NCBI RefSeq assembly: GCF_000766865.1
Contig: NZ_JNFA01000031.1
Coordinates: 1 to 64,000 of the forward strand
Source of the DNA: Listeria booriae
GTDB taxonomy: Bacteria; Bacillota; Bacilli; Lactobacillales; Listeriaceae
DNA: 64,000 bases
Direction: 5' to 3'
Each line of letters begins with the position of its first letter. Within the stretch, counting starts at the first letter, position 1. Below are positions 44,071-52,129 of the stretch, one piece after another. Made by a program: the position numbers and the translations under genes. The notes under the pieces are model-generated. The model did no database searches. It saw only the letters and a list, made by a program, of their open reading frames with translations, and was not told the DNA's origin.

Positions 44071-44175
44071 AGGCTTTGTTAATGAGCTTTCTTAATGTGT
44101 GCGGCTTTGCCACAAGGTCTTCATCCCGAGTAGGTAGTGTTGTAAGTGCTAGTTATAACGCTACCTACTTTATTT
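44071..44175 (+). ncRNA. Probable ~105-nt small RNA
   Basis: A promoter at 44036-44064 and a strong terminator at 44130-44175 delimit a short transcript with no ORF that has a ribosome site. Single-stranded parts include TCTTCATCCCGAG, which could be an antisense seed. I do not recognise the RNA family. Alternatively it is the leader of a longer transcript that reaches rpsN. Confidence 0.55.
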
Positions 44176-44177
44176 TT
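44130..44177 (+). terminator. Strong intrinsic terminator of the probable small RNA
   Basis: GTAGGTAG-T-GTT (44130-44141) pairs with AAC-G-CTACCTAC (44157-44168), followed by TTTATTTTT. Confidence 0.85.
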
Positions 44178-44188
44178 GTCTCGATAGC

Positions 44189-44242
44189 TTGCTTTATTTC
44201 GAAAGCAGGCGTATACTTAGTAAATCGTAATGATTACTATTT
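44189..44242 (+). promoter_or_regulatory. rpsN promoter with overlapping Zur box
   Basis: TTGCTT (44189-44194), 17-base spacer, TATACT (44212-44217). At 44222-44242 lies AAATCGTAAT, one base, ATTACTATTT: this matches the Bacillus Zur operator (AAATCGTAAT-N-ATTACGATTT) with one mismatch and covers the predicted start. Zinc-loaded Zur should repress the gene; zinc shortage should turn it on. Confidence 0.85.
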
Positions 44243-44261
44243 ATAAAGAGGAGGAAAGACG

Positions 44262-44531
44262 ATGGCTAAGAAATCAAAAATAGCAAAAGCTGCAAAGCAA
44301 CGCCAACTAATTGCACAATACGCAGAGTTGCGAAGTGAGTTGAAAGCAAAAGGCGATGTTGTTGCATTGGCGAAACTACCGAAAGATTCCAACCCGATTC
44401 GCTATAAAAATCGTGATTTAATAGATGGCAGACCAAGAGCTTACATGCGTAAATTTGGCATGTCACGGATTACATTTCGAGAATATGCGCATAAAGGACA
44501 AATTCCTGGCGTGAAAAAAGCAAGCTGGTAA
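44262..44531 (+). CDS. rpsN: Ribosomal protein S14, zinc-independent alternative form
   Basis: 89 aa. The zinc-binding CxxC pairs of the main Firmicute S14 (about 61 aa) are absent, and the sequence ends [31 protein letters not shown], the C-minus form (YhzA/RpsN2). It replaces zinc-bearing S14 in zinc starvation. GAGGAGG precedes the ATG, and a Zur box overlaps its promoter. Confidence 0.95.
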   Translation: MAKKSKIAKAAKQRQLIAQYAELRSELKAKGDVVALAKLPKDSNPIRYKNRDLIDGRPRAYMRKFGMSRITFREYAHKGQIPGVKKASW

Positions 44532-44533
44532 AC

Positions 44534-44577
44534 AAAATGCCCCGCGTTACATGAAAATCGTAGCGCGAGGCATTTTT
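44534..44577. terminator. Bidirectional terminator between rpsN and dhaM
   Basis: AAAATGCC...GCG.TAC pairs with GTA.CGC...GGCATTTT; A's on one side and T's on the other serve both converging genes. Confidence 0.82.
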
Positions 44578-44951
44578 TATTTTACAATAATTGTTTTGAG
44601 ATTTTCGTTGATGGTTTCGATTTTCTCATCGATTTGCAGTTGGGCAGCTGTGGCGTAGGCGCCTTCTAAGATTGGGACGTCGAACAGGAGAATTTCTTTG
44701 TCGGAAATGTCCATGACGGTCTCGATGTTCATTTTAGCGCTGCCAAGGTCGTAGAAGGCGTAGATATGGTCGGCTTCGTTGGTTTCAAACGCAATACTCA
44801 CTTTTTCAAAACTCGTGCCGATTCCGCCTTCATCTGTGCCACCTGCATGGGTAATCGGGACGTCGCGGGCGATTTCAAGAAGGATTTGGTGAATCCCGTG
44901 CGCGACTTCTGCGGAATGAGAGATTATCACAATACCATATTTTTCGCTCAT
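44577..44951 (-). CDS. dhaM: Dihydroxyacetone kinase phosphotransfer subunit DhaM
   Basis: 124 aa EIIA-Man-type domain: YGIVIISHSAEVAHGI has the active His (residue ~10), then GGTDEGGIGTSFE and FYDLGSAKMNIE. It carries phosphate from HPr to DhaL-bound ADP. It is the short single-domain form usual in Firmicutes. Last gene of the dhaKLM operon; start just after the dhaL stop with GGAGG upstream. Confidence 0.93.
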   Translation of the reverse strand: MSEKYGIVIISHSAEVAHGIHQILLEIARDVPITHAGGTDEGGIGTSFEKVSIAFETNEADHIYAFYDLGSAKMNIETVMDISDKEILLFDVPILEGAYATAAQLQIDEKIETINENLKTIIVK

Positions 44952-45551
44952 TTAGTTGACCTCCTCTCGTGCAAGTAGGGCTTGGAAAAGTAATGCAGAG
45001 GAATAGGCGCCAGGATCGAGATGGCCGATGGAACGGTCGCCAAGATAGGCAGCACGGCCTTTTGTTGCTTTTAAGTCTTTCGTTTTTTGAAGGGCGGCTT
45101 CGATAACATCGCTGGTCAATTCGTCTTGGCGCAGGGCGTGAATTACGGGTTCCCAAACATCAATCATCGTTTTTTCACCGGCATGTGATTTGCCGCGATG
45201 TTCGATTCCCGCCAGCCCAGCTTCGAGTGCTTCGATGAGTTGGGTTTCCGTTAATGTGTCGTTATCGATTGCCTTACTCATAGCCAAAAAAGCACTGCCA
45301 TATAGCGGTCCAGAAGCGCCACCGACTTTGCTAAGTATCGTCATGCCAGCAGTTTTAAATGTATCTTTTACGCTTGCGGGTTCTTTTTCGGCTAGCGCTT
45401 TTTGGAGTTCGGTGAGGCCACGAGCCATGTTGATGCCATGATCTCCGTCGCCGATTGCTTGGTCTAAGTCGCTAAGTAATTGTTTGTTTTGAATGACGCG
45501 TTCACTGAAGTCTTGTAGCCATTGAACCGCCCATTTTGTATTATAAGTCAT
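44952..45551 (-). CDS. dhaL: Dihydroxyacetone kinase ADP-binding subunit DhaL
   Basis: 199 aa. Motifs DQAIGDGDHGINMARG, GGASGPLYGSAFL and RSIGHLDPGA are those of DhaL, which holds ADP as a fixed cofactor rephosphorylated by DhaM. The ATG at 45551 has AGGAGGG at a proper distance; the ATG two codons earlier and an upstream GTG are too close to or before it. Confidence 0.93.
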   Translation of the reverse strand: MTYNTKWAVQWLQDFSERVIQNKQLLSDLDQAIGDGDHGINMARGLTELQKALAEKEPASVKDTFKTAGMTILSKVGGASGPLYGSAFLAMSKAIDNDTLTETQLIEALEAGLAGIEHRGKSHAGEKTMIDVWEPVIHALRQDELTSDVIEAALQKTKDLKATKGRAAYLGDRSIGHLDPGAYSSALLFQALLAREEVN

Positions 45552-45562
45552 TGCCATCCCTC

Positions 45563-46555
45563 CTATTTCCACGCGCTAGTTACGACAGGGTAGTTCACCA
45601 TATCAAGCCATTTCTCATCCGTTAATTTCAAAATTGTTAAGGATATGCCGTTCATGTCAAGGGAGGTCATGAAATCGCCAACGATCGTTTTAGCAATCGG
45701 AATCCCATGTGTCGCAATGACTTGGTGGACATCGTTTGCAAAAATATACTGCTCCATGAGTGGCGTCGCGCCCATTCCGTTAACGAGAACGACGATTTTA
45801 TCTTCCGTGCCAAGTATGAGTTCCGCGTTAATCCGTGCAAAAAGTAAATTCGCGAGTTCATGCGATGTCATCACTTTTTCACGGCTTGATCCAGGTTCCC
45901 CGTGAATGCCGACGCCGACTTCGATTTCATCGTCCGGTAGCTCAAAGCCGCGATGGCCCACTTCAGGAACGGTTCCTGCCGATAGGGCTGCGCCAATGGT
46001 TTTGACGGAAGCTACCACTTTTTCACCGAGGGCTTGGAGTTCTTCCAAAGATGCTCCAGCTTCTGCGGCTGCGCCAACGATTTTATGGACAAACACGGTT
46101 CCGGCGACACCGCGTCGACCTGTTGTAAACGAGCTGTCCTCCACGGCGATATCGTCATTCACAAGAACGGATGCGACGCGAATATCTTCTGCTTCGGCAA
46201 GTTCCGCCGCCATTTCAAAATTCATCACGTCACCAGTGTAATTTTTCACGATTAGAAGTACGCCTTTTCCTTTATCTGCGGCTTTAATTCCTTCCAAAAT
46301 TTGATCTGGCGTCGGGGATGTAAAGACGTCACCACAAACTGCTGCGCTAAGCATTCCTTTGCCAACATAGCCTGCATGTGCGGGTTCATGACCAGAGCCG
46401 CCACCGCTTACTAGTCCAACTTTTCCGGGGCGTTTATCGTTTCTGGCAATGACGCGCGTGCCTTCCACACGATACACCAAATCGCTATGCGTTTTGACTA
46501 GGCCTTCCACCATTTGTTCTACAGCTTGATCCACTTCATTTAGAATCTTTTTCAT
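45563..46555 (-). CDS. dhaK: Dihydroxyacetone kinase substrate-binding subunit DhaK
   Basis: 330 aa. Typical segments: VSGGGSGHEPAHAGYVGKGML (the His that binds dihydroxyacetone covalently is further on, in VGIHGEPGS), KNYTGDVMNFEMA, and VNGMGATPLMEQYI. Converts dihydroxyacetone to DHAP with DhaL and DhaM, linking glycerol use to glycolysis. AAGGAGG precedes the ATG. First gene of the operon. Confidence 0.95.
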   Translation of the reverse strand: MKKILNEVDQAVEQMVEGLVKTHSDLVYRVEGTRVIARNDKRPGKVGLVSGGGSGHEPAHAGYVGKGMLSAAVCGDVFTSPTPDQILEGIKAADKGKGVLLIVKNYTGDVMNFEMAAELAEAEDIRVASVLVNDDIAVEDSSFTTGRRGVAGTVFVHKIVGAAAEAGASLEELQALGEKVVASVKTIGAALSAGTVPEVGHRGFELPDDEIEVGVGIHGEPGSSREKVMTSHELANLLFARINAELILGTEDKIVVLVNGMGATPLMEQYIFANDVHQVIATHGIPIAKTIVGDFMTSLDMNGISLTILKLTDEKWLDMVNYPVVTSAWK

Positions 46556-46662
46556 TTTTGCTGTCTCCTCCTTGGTTTTAGTTACTACTATATAAATTTC
46601 CCTGATGGTAGCAGATTAAACGTTTGTGATACAATAGATAGTGAAGTTTGGAGGGATAAAGC

Positions 46663-48024
46663 ATGCAAAAACGAATGCCGATTGTGGAGAGCTTGCAGCA
46701 TCATGTTGGAAATACGTCTTTACATGTTCCAGGACATAAAAATGGTGTATTATTTCCCGGGAAATATCGAGAAGTGTTGCAACACGATCTCACGGAAGTT
46801 TCAGGATTAGACGATTTGCATCATCCAGAAGGCGCCATATTGGAGGCAGAGCAATTATTAGCAGCTTGTTATAACGCGGATTATAGCTATCTATTAGTGA
46901 ACGGGTCTACCGTCGGAAATTTAGCGATGATTTTAGGAACTTGTAAACGTGGCGATACGGTCATTGTGACGCGAGATTGCCACAAGTCGGTGATGCATGC
47001 GCTAGATTTGGCAGGCGTTCACGCGATTTATTTGGCGACACAAAAAGAAGTTCAGACGGGGACGGCGAACGTTATCACGGGGGCATTATTGCGCGAAGCT
47101 TTGCGATTAGAGCCAGTTCGTGCGGTCATTTTTACTTATCCGAGTTATTACGGGTTTGACTATGATTTGGTGTCATGTATCGCCGTATGTCGAGAATTTG
47201 GCACGCTCGTACTTGTCGACGAAGCGCACGGTGCCCATTTTCAAGCGAACGCGTCTTTATTTCCAAAGTCAGCAATCGAACTCGGCGCCGATGTTGTCGT
47301 TCATTCCGCACACAAAACATTGCCAGCATTGACGATGGGGTCCTATTTACATATACCAAAATGGCACGAAGAACTAGCCGAAATCCCGCGCTACCTTCAA
47401 ATATTGCAATCAAGCAGCCCGTCCTACCTCATCATGGCGTCCCTTGATTACGCGCGCCATTACGTGGCAAATTACAGCGCACAAGACATCGAAGCCTTCC
47501 AAGCAATGCGCACCGACTGGCTACAATGGCTACACCAAAACAAACTCACCGTCATCACACCAGCCGACCCACTGAAAATCATCGTTCGCAAAACTGGTCT
47601 ATCAGGATTCACATTACAAAAAATCTTCGAACAAGCCGGCTACTTCCCAGAACTTGCAGACGCAACCAATGTCCTACTCACATTACCACTCATCAAAAAC
47701 GGCATGACATTCCCAGCACCAACCACATCACTAAACTGGGAAAACAGCCATTTTGACGAGCCAAAAACAACACACACCATCGAAATCCCACCAATCACTA
47801 GAATTCCAGCAACAAACAACCGACCAAGCCGCTTCGAAGCACTCGAATTTACCGTCGGAAAAACAGCAGCAGAAATGGTAATCCCGTATCCACCAGGAAT
47901 CCCGATTCTCTTAATCGGCGAACAAATCACAGAACAGCACATCGAAACGCTCCAGTCAGTCAAACAACACCACTACCAAGGCGGCGAAAAACTTCACGAA
48001 AACAAACTTAAAATTTTCATATAA
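46663..48024 (+). CDS. Orn/Lys/Arg decarboxylase-family PLP enzyme (YaaO-like)
   Basis: 453 aa, fold-type I. The N-terminus has LHVPGHKNG, the pyridoxal lysine is in VVHSAHKTLPALTMGSYLH, and the cofactor region is VDEAHGAHF. It resembles the short Firmicute decarboxylases next to tmk; lysine or arginine (agmatine, polyamine path) are the likely substrates but cannot be told apart here. GGAGGG precedes the ATG. Codon use shifts to C-rich toward the 3' half. Confidence 0.88.
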   Translation: MQKRMPIVESLQHHVGNTSLHVPGHKNGVLFPGKYREVLQHDLTEVSGLDDLHHPEGAILEAEQLLAACYNADYSYLLVNGSTVGNLAMILGTCKRGDTVIVTRDCHKSVMHALDLAGVHAIYLATQKEVQTGTANVITGALLREALRLEPVRAVIFTYPSYYGFDYDLVSCIAVCREFGTLVLVDEAHGAHFQANASLFPKSAIELGADVVVHSAHKTLPALTMGSYLHIPKWHEELAEIPRYLQILQSSSPSYLIMASLDYARHYVANYSAQDIEAFQAMRTDWLQWLHQNKLTVITPADPLKIIVRKTGLSGFTLQKIFEQAGYFPELADATNVLLTLPLIKNGMTFPAPTTSLNWENSHFDEPKTTHTIEIPPITRIPATNNRPSRFEALEFTVGKTAAEMVIPYPPGIPILLIGEQITEQHIETLQSVKQHHYQGGEKLHENKLKIFI

Positions 48025-48093
48025 ACATAGGCGTTTTACTTCAGTTCATGGTATGCTTAGAACTAAGAAAACGAATAAGGATGGTAACAAAAA

Positions 48094-48720
48094 ATGAACG
48101 GTATTTTTATCACGTTAGAAGGTCCAGACGGATCAGGAAAAACAACGGTCAGCACGCGACTAGCAGAGCGCTTAGAAGAAGCAGGAATCCAGTTTGTCAA
48201 AACGCGTGAACCTGGTGGTAGCAAAATTTCAGACGTCGTTCGGGACATTTTCTTAAACGACCTAGACAGCAGAATGGACGCGAAAACCGAGGCGCTCTTA
48301 ATTGCAGGTGCGAGACGCCAACATGTCGTGGAACTTATCCGCCCAGCACTCGCCGAAGGAAAACTAGTTTTATGCGATCGATTTATCGATAGTTCACTGG
48401 CCTACCAAGGCGTTGGACGTGATATTGGCATTGACGAAGTTTTGAAAATTAATCAGTTCGCCGTAGAAACCACGATGCCAGATGTCACATTTTATTTAGA
48501 CGTTCCAGCAGACGTTGGTTTGGCGCGAATCGCTGCAAATAAAGGGCGCGAGGTCAATCGACTTGATATGGAAGATGTCACATTCCACAGCAAAGTACAA
48601 GCCGGCTACGAAACCGTTCGCGATATGTTCCCAGAACGCATTGAAATCATTGATGCCACGAGAACAGTAGAGGAAATCGTCGCGGATATTTTTGACCGAA
48701 TCCAAGCGAAACTAAGCTGA
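48094..48720 (+). CDS. tmk: Thymidylate kinase
   Basis: 208 aa. P-loop [11 protein letters not shown] (residues ~7-17), DR-Y-type motif [13 protein letters not shown], and LID region. Phosphorylates dTMP to dTDP. AAGGATGG precedes the ATG. Genomic place beside pstA is standard for Firmicutes. Confidence 0.96.
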   Translation: MNGIFITLEGPDGSGKTTVSTRLAERLEEAGIQFVKTREPGGSKISDVVRDIFLNDLDSRMDAKTEALLIAGARRQHVVELIRPALAEGKLVLCDRFIDSSLAYQGVGRDIGIDEVLKINQFAVETTMPDVTFYLDVPADVGLARIAANKGREVNRLDMEDVTFHSKVQAGYETVRDMFPERIEIIDATRTVEEIVADIFDRIQAKLS

Positions 48721-48792
48721 CAAAAGGTGTTACATACGCCAAAACAGTGAGGTTTTATTAGTAAAGCTTTTGTAGAATTTCTGATATAATAA

Positions 48793-49152
<360 letters not shown>

Positions 49153-49306
49153 CTGAAGATCTGAGGAAGCTGGATTCGAAGGCGCTAAGCATAAACAAAT
49201 GCAAGCATCTAAGACTAAACTTCCTTTAAATTTCAGAACTTCAATAAAAACGAAGAACTACTTCAAAACATAGCGTATCAGAACCAACACCCAATCACAA
49301 ACTAAA

Positions 49307-49358
49307 TAAAAGCCAAAGCTACTCGGTCGGGGTTACGACGGATGGCTTTGGCTTTTTT
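49307..49358. terminator. Terminator between pstA and the Mga-like gene
   Basis: AAAGCCAAAGC pairs with GCTTTGGCTTT and is followed by T6; the convergent minus-strand gene ends at 49366, so it can serve both directions. Confidence 0.85.
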
Positions 49359-49365
49359 CCTGTAA

Positions 49366-50829
49366 TCAAGTGGATTGCATTGCTAAAATCAGATGATAAA
49401 TGTTATCCCAATCTTTTGTCGTAGGATGTCGAGATGTGTTGTATGTCTGGCAATCGAAATTTTCCGATGTTTCTTTATAATTCTTCACAATTAAGTCCAC
49501 ACCAAGACTGTTGGCAAGTTCATTTGTAATATGTTTATTATAGCTAAACGTTACCTCCGTATTCCCACCCATAAAATTCTCCACAAACATGTGCAAGTAG
49601 TTCAAGTAAGCCGTTTTTCCATCAAATGAGAACAGGATATGCGGCATGCTGTTAACATCTTTATTCTTAGCATACAACGTAAACATAGTTAGATTTACAC
49701 ACACATCTTCGGCATACTTAATTTTTTTGAAATCGGCTATTTCGCTAGCAGAGATCGCAGCCATCCATTTTTTAAACATCGGATAATGCATCGTCTTCAC
49801 AAACTGATTCACCTCAAAAAAGTTCTTTTGAAAGAGAGGCGTTAGTTGCGTTAACAATAAGATATTTCTAATATAAAAAATAAAAATATAAAGTGTTGCG
49901 TCACTAGGTTTAGCAAGGTTTTCTTTAGCAAAAAAATCATTGACAAACAGATGAAGATCCTTAGTCAAAAATGGGTACAAGCGCTCTTCAATTGGCCCAG
50001 CTACACCTTCTCTATACATATAATTATCCAGAAGTAACATATCTAAAAAAACAGTTTCATCAACGGGAATATCTGTTGTAGACGTAGTTATCAATATCTC
50101 GTGCGCAAGTTTCTCAATATATTTGTAGGTTAAGGACTGCTGCTGTTTCACTTTGACCTCATCAGGAATTGTAATATAATGCTCGTGTTCAATGCGCTTA
50201 TTTACAATCATAGTCCAGTAAAGAATACTTCGGTGTTGAAGAGATACACTAATATCCGTATTTTGTATAAAAAAATCATAATTCGCTTGGAAAATATCAA
50301 ACAACTCTTGCCCAGGACGATACTTTGGCGAAATATCATTCGTACTATAGAAGAAATAGAAGTAAAAATAACGAATGTCTACTTCCTCACCTTCAATTTT
50401 AACTGGCGTAAGAGAAAGTGTTAGATTGAAATCTTTTAGAATATTTTTAAGACTAGAAAGATAACGGTATAAAGCCGAGGATGATAAAAATAAGTCGTCT
50501 GCCCACTCATCTATAGTTAAGTAAATCTCTTCATACATATTTTGGATAATAACGAAAAGTGGCGACTGCTCTGATATATCGAGTAAAAGATCATCAATTA
50601 ATGCAGTATTTTCAATTTCATATCCAACTGCTTTGTGTTGGACAACGAATTCCTTATCGATATTCCCTATTTCAGCTATATCTCGTTCTAGTGTACGAAC
50701 AGATACATCAAATTCAATGGCTATTTCCTCCAAGGCTATAGGATACGGTGATTGCATAATCCTTTCAACTAAATGGATTTGACGCCGTATTTTCTTATCA
50801 GCTATGATGCTTAGACTAAAATTGTTCAT
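49366..50829 (-). CDS. Mga/AtxA-like transcriptional regulator
   Basis: 487 aa. N-terminal helix-turn-helix (YPIALEEIAIEFDVSVRTLERDIAEI, residues ~30-55), second Mga-type region (WADDLFLSSSALYRYLSSLKNIL, ~113-135), helical PRD-like middle, C-terminal EIIB-like segment. Same layout as the gene at 24406. The ATG at 50829 has GGGAGTGAG upstream (a TTG one codon earlier is possible). A TATGAT box at 50848-50853 with a palindrome just before it suggests regulated, perhaps self-regulated, expression. Confidence 0.78.
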   Translation of the reverse strand: MNNFSLSIIADKKIRRQIHLVERIMQSPYPIALEEIAIEFDVSVRTLERDIAEIGNIDKEFVVQHKAVGYEIENTALIDDLLLDISEQSPLFVIIQNMYEEIYLTIDEWADDLFLSSSALYRYLSSLKNILKDFNLTLSLTPVKIEGEEVDIRYFYFYFFYSTNDISPKYRPGQELFDIFQANYDFFIQNTDISVSLQHRSILYWTMIVNKRIEHEHYITIPDEVKVKQQQSLTYKYIEKLAHEILITTSTTDIPVDETVFLDMLLLDNYMYREGVAGPIEERLYPFLTKDLHLFVNDFFAKENLAKPSDATLYIFIFYIRNILLLTQLTPLFQKNFFEVNQFVKTMHYPMFKKWMAAISASEIADFKKIKYAEDVCVNLTMFTLYAKNKDVNSMPHILFSFDGKTAYLNYLHMFVENFMGGNTEVTFSYNKHITNELANSLGVDLIVKNYKETSENFDCQTYNTSRHPTTKDWDNIYHLILAMQST

Positions 50830-50847
50830 CAATATCTCACTCCCTTA

Positions 50848-50880
50848 ATCATAGAATTGTGTCGAAAAAATCGACAAAAT
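50848..50880 (-). promoter_or_regulatory. Palindromic operator and -10 box of the Mga-like gene
   Basis: Arms ATTGTGTCGA (50856-50865) and TCGACAAAAT (50871-50880), 5-base spacer, 9 of 10 positions symmetric. Two bases further along the minus strand is TATGAT, so a bound protein would cover the -35 region and probably repress. The same palindrome is at 56776-56800. Confidence 0.65.
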
Positions 50881-51067
50881 AAAATAGCGAACTAACAAAT
50901 ACCACTATATAATCTAAGTATACCTAAAGAGATAGCTGGTGAACAGATGAAAAGTAAGGCATTTAACAAAATTCAAAGAAAAGTCACAAGATCTATATGC
51001 TAATGTTCAAATAGAGAATTATGTGACAATAAATTGATGAGATACTTAGTATTAGGAGGTGATAAGC

Positions 51068-51736
51068 GTGCTGTTAAAGGATTTGTATTCACACGAAATC
51101 ATCGAGAAAGAATTTAATACAGAAAAATTATATAGAATGCTTTTAGATAATGATTTTTTTGAAGTAAAGAGGCAGGAAGTTATTTTGAAAAAAGGTGAAT
51201 TTGTTGAATTGGAAAAAGGTAGTATTGATTACGTCTATTACATCAGTGATGGAGTTGCTGCTATTAATATAGGAGACCAAGTAATCGATTTTCGAGGACC
51301 AGCTGATTTTTTTGGTTTAGTAGATAGCACTTCTGTTCAAGGGGCTAAATTTAGCCTCAATCCTTTGAATGAAATAACAATGTCAAGATTTGAAAAAAAT
51401 GAAGTCATGGCGAAAATTATGAGTTTACAAGATGGTTATCTGTACCACTATACTTGTATGTTAGATAGGTATCGCATGTATGAGAATAGGATTATTGTTA
51501 ACGATGCGACAGATGAAAAACGTACATTACTAGAGTTAAGGGAGATTGGAAGTAAGTTTGGGAAAGATGAGGTGCAAAAAGATAAGATTGTAGTACCGGG
51601 CTTTTTCACGAGGAAGTTGATTGCTAACTATCTTGGAATAAGCAGAACTAAGTTGAGTGATATACTGTTAAAATTAAGGCATGAAGGACTGGTCACAGTG
51701 GATAGTAAGAGACAAATATTAGTTTGTCTGAAGTAG
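51068..51736 (+). CDS. Crp/Fnr (PrfA-like) transcriptional regulator
   Basis: 222 aa. Beta-roll (residues ~35-110: YVYYISDGVAAINIGDQVIDFRGPADFFGLVDS), dimer helix, winged helix (TRKLIANYLGISRTKLSDILLKLRHEGLVTV, ~181-211). GTG 51068 with TTAGGAGGTGA about 6 bases upstream; an earlier GTG overlaps the RBS. Divergent from the Mga-like gene and upstream of the 1521-aa surface protein; same Crp-plus-Mga pairing as at 23.7-25.9 kb. Confidence 0.82.
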   Translation: MLLKDLYSHEIIEKEFNTEKLYRMLLDNDFFEVKRQEVILKKGEFVELEKGSIDYVYYISDGVAAINIGDQVIDFRGPADFFGLVDSTSVQGAKFSLNPLNEITMSRFEKNEVMAKIMSLQDGYLYHYTCMLDRYRMYENRIIVNDATDEKRTLLELREIGSKFGKDEVQKDKIVVPGFFTRKLIANYLGISRTKLSDILLKLRHEGLVTVDSKRQILVCLK

Positions 51737-52129
51737 ATTTGAATAGTTGAGATTGAGTATATTCCTAGCTTATTAACTACACAAAAGGTAATATGTTAAC
51801 GAAAAATTCATAGCATTTATGTATAGATGTTCAGAAAGAGAACAATACATTGATTTAAAGGTGAGATAATAATAAAAGAACGTTGATAAAAGAAAGTTCA
51901 CAATACTAATTAATATATTATTAAATCGGAATATTCGGTCTTTAAGGTGGTGGTGTAGTAAGAGTATAGTTTATGCATGTAGAGAATGAGAGTGTAACGA
52001 AAATGATGAGTTAGGATGTATAAGAGTATCGTTTAAGCCAAGTGAACAACTGATTTTATTACAAAATAAAAAAGCATTAATACAAGTTCAAAAATAGTAA
52101 ATAAAAAATGAGAGTAGGAATAATTACAA
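51737..52129 (+). other. 393-base leader/intergenic region upstream of the 1521-aa surface protein
   Basis: AT-rich with no ORF carrying a good RBS, no terminator and no copy of the GTCG...CGAC palindrome. Promoter-like boxes are weak, which fits a promoter that needs an activator. The surface-protein ATG has only a weak RBS (GAGAGTAGG). Confidence 0.4.
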
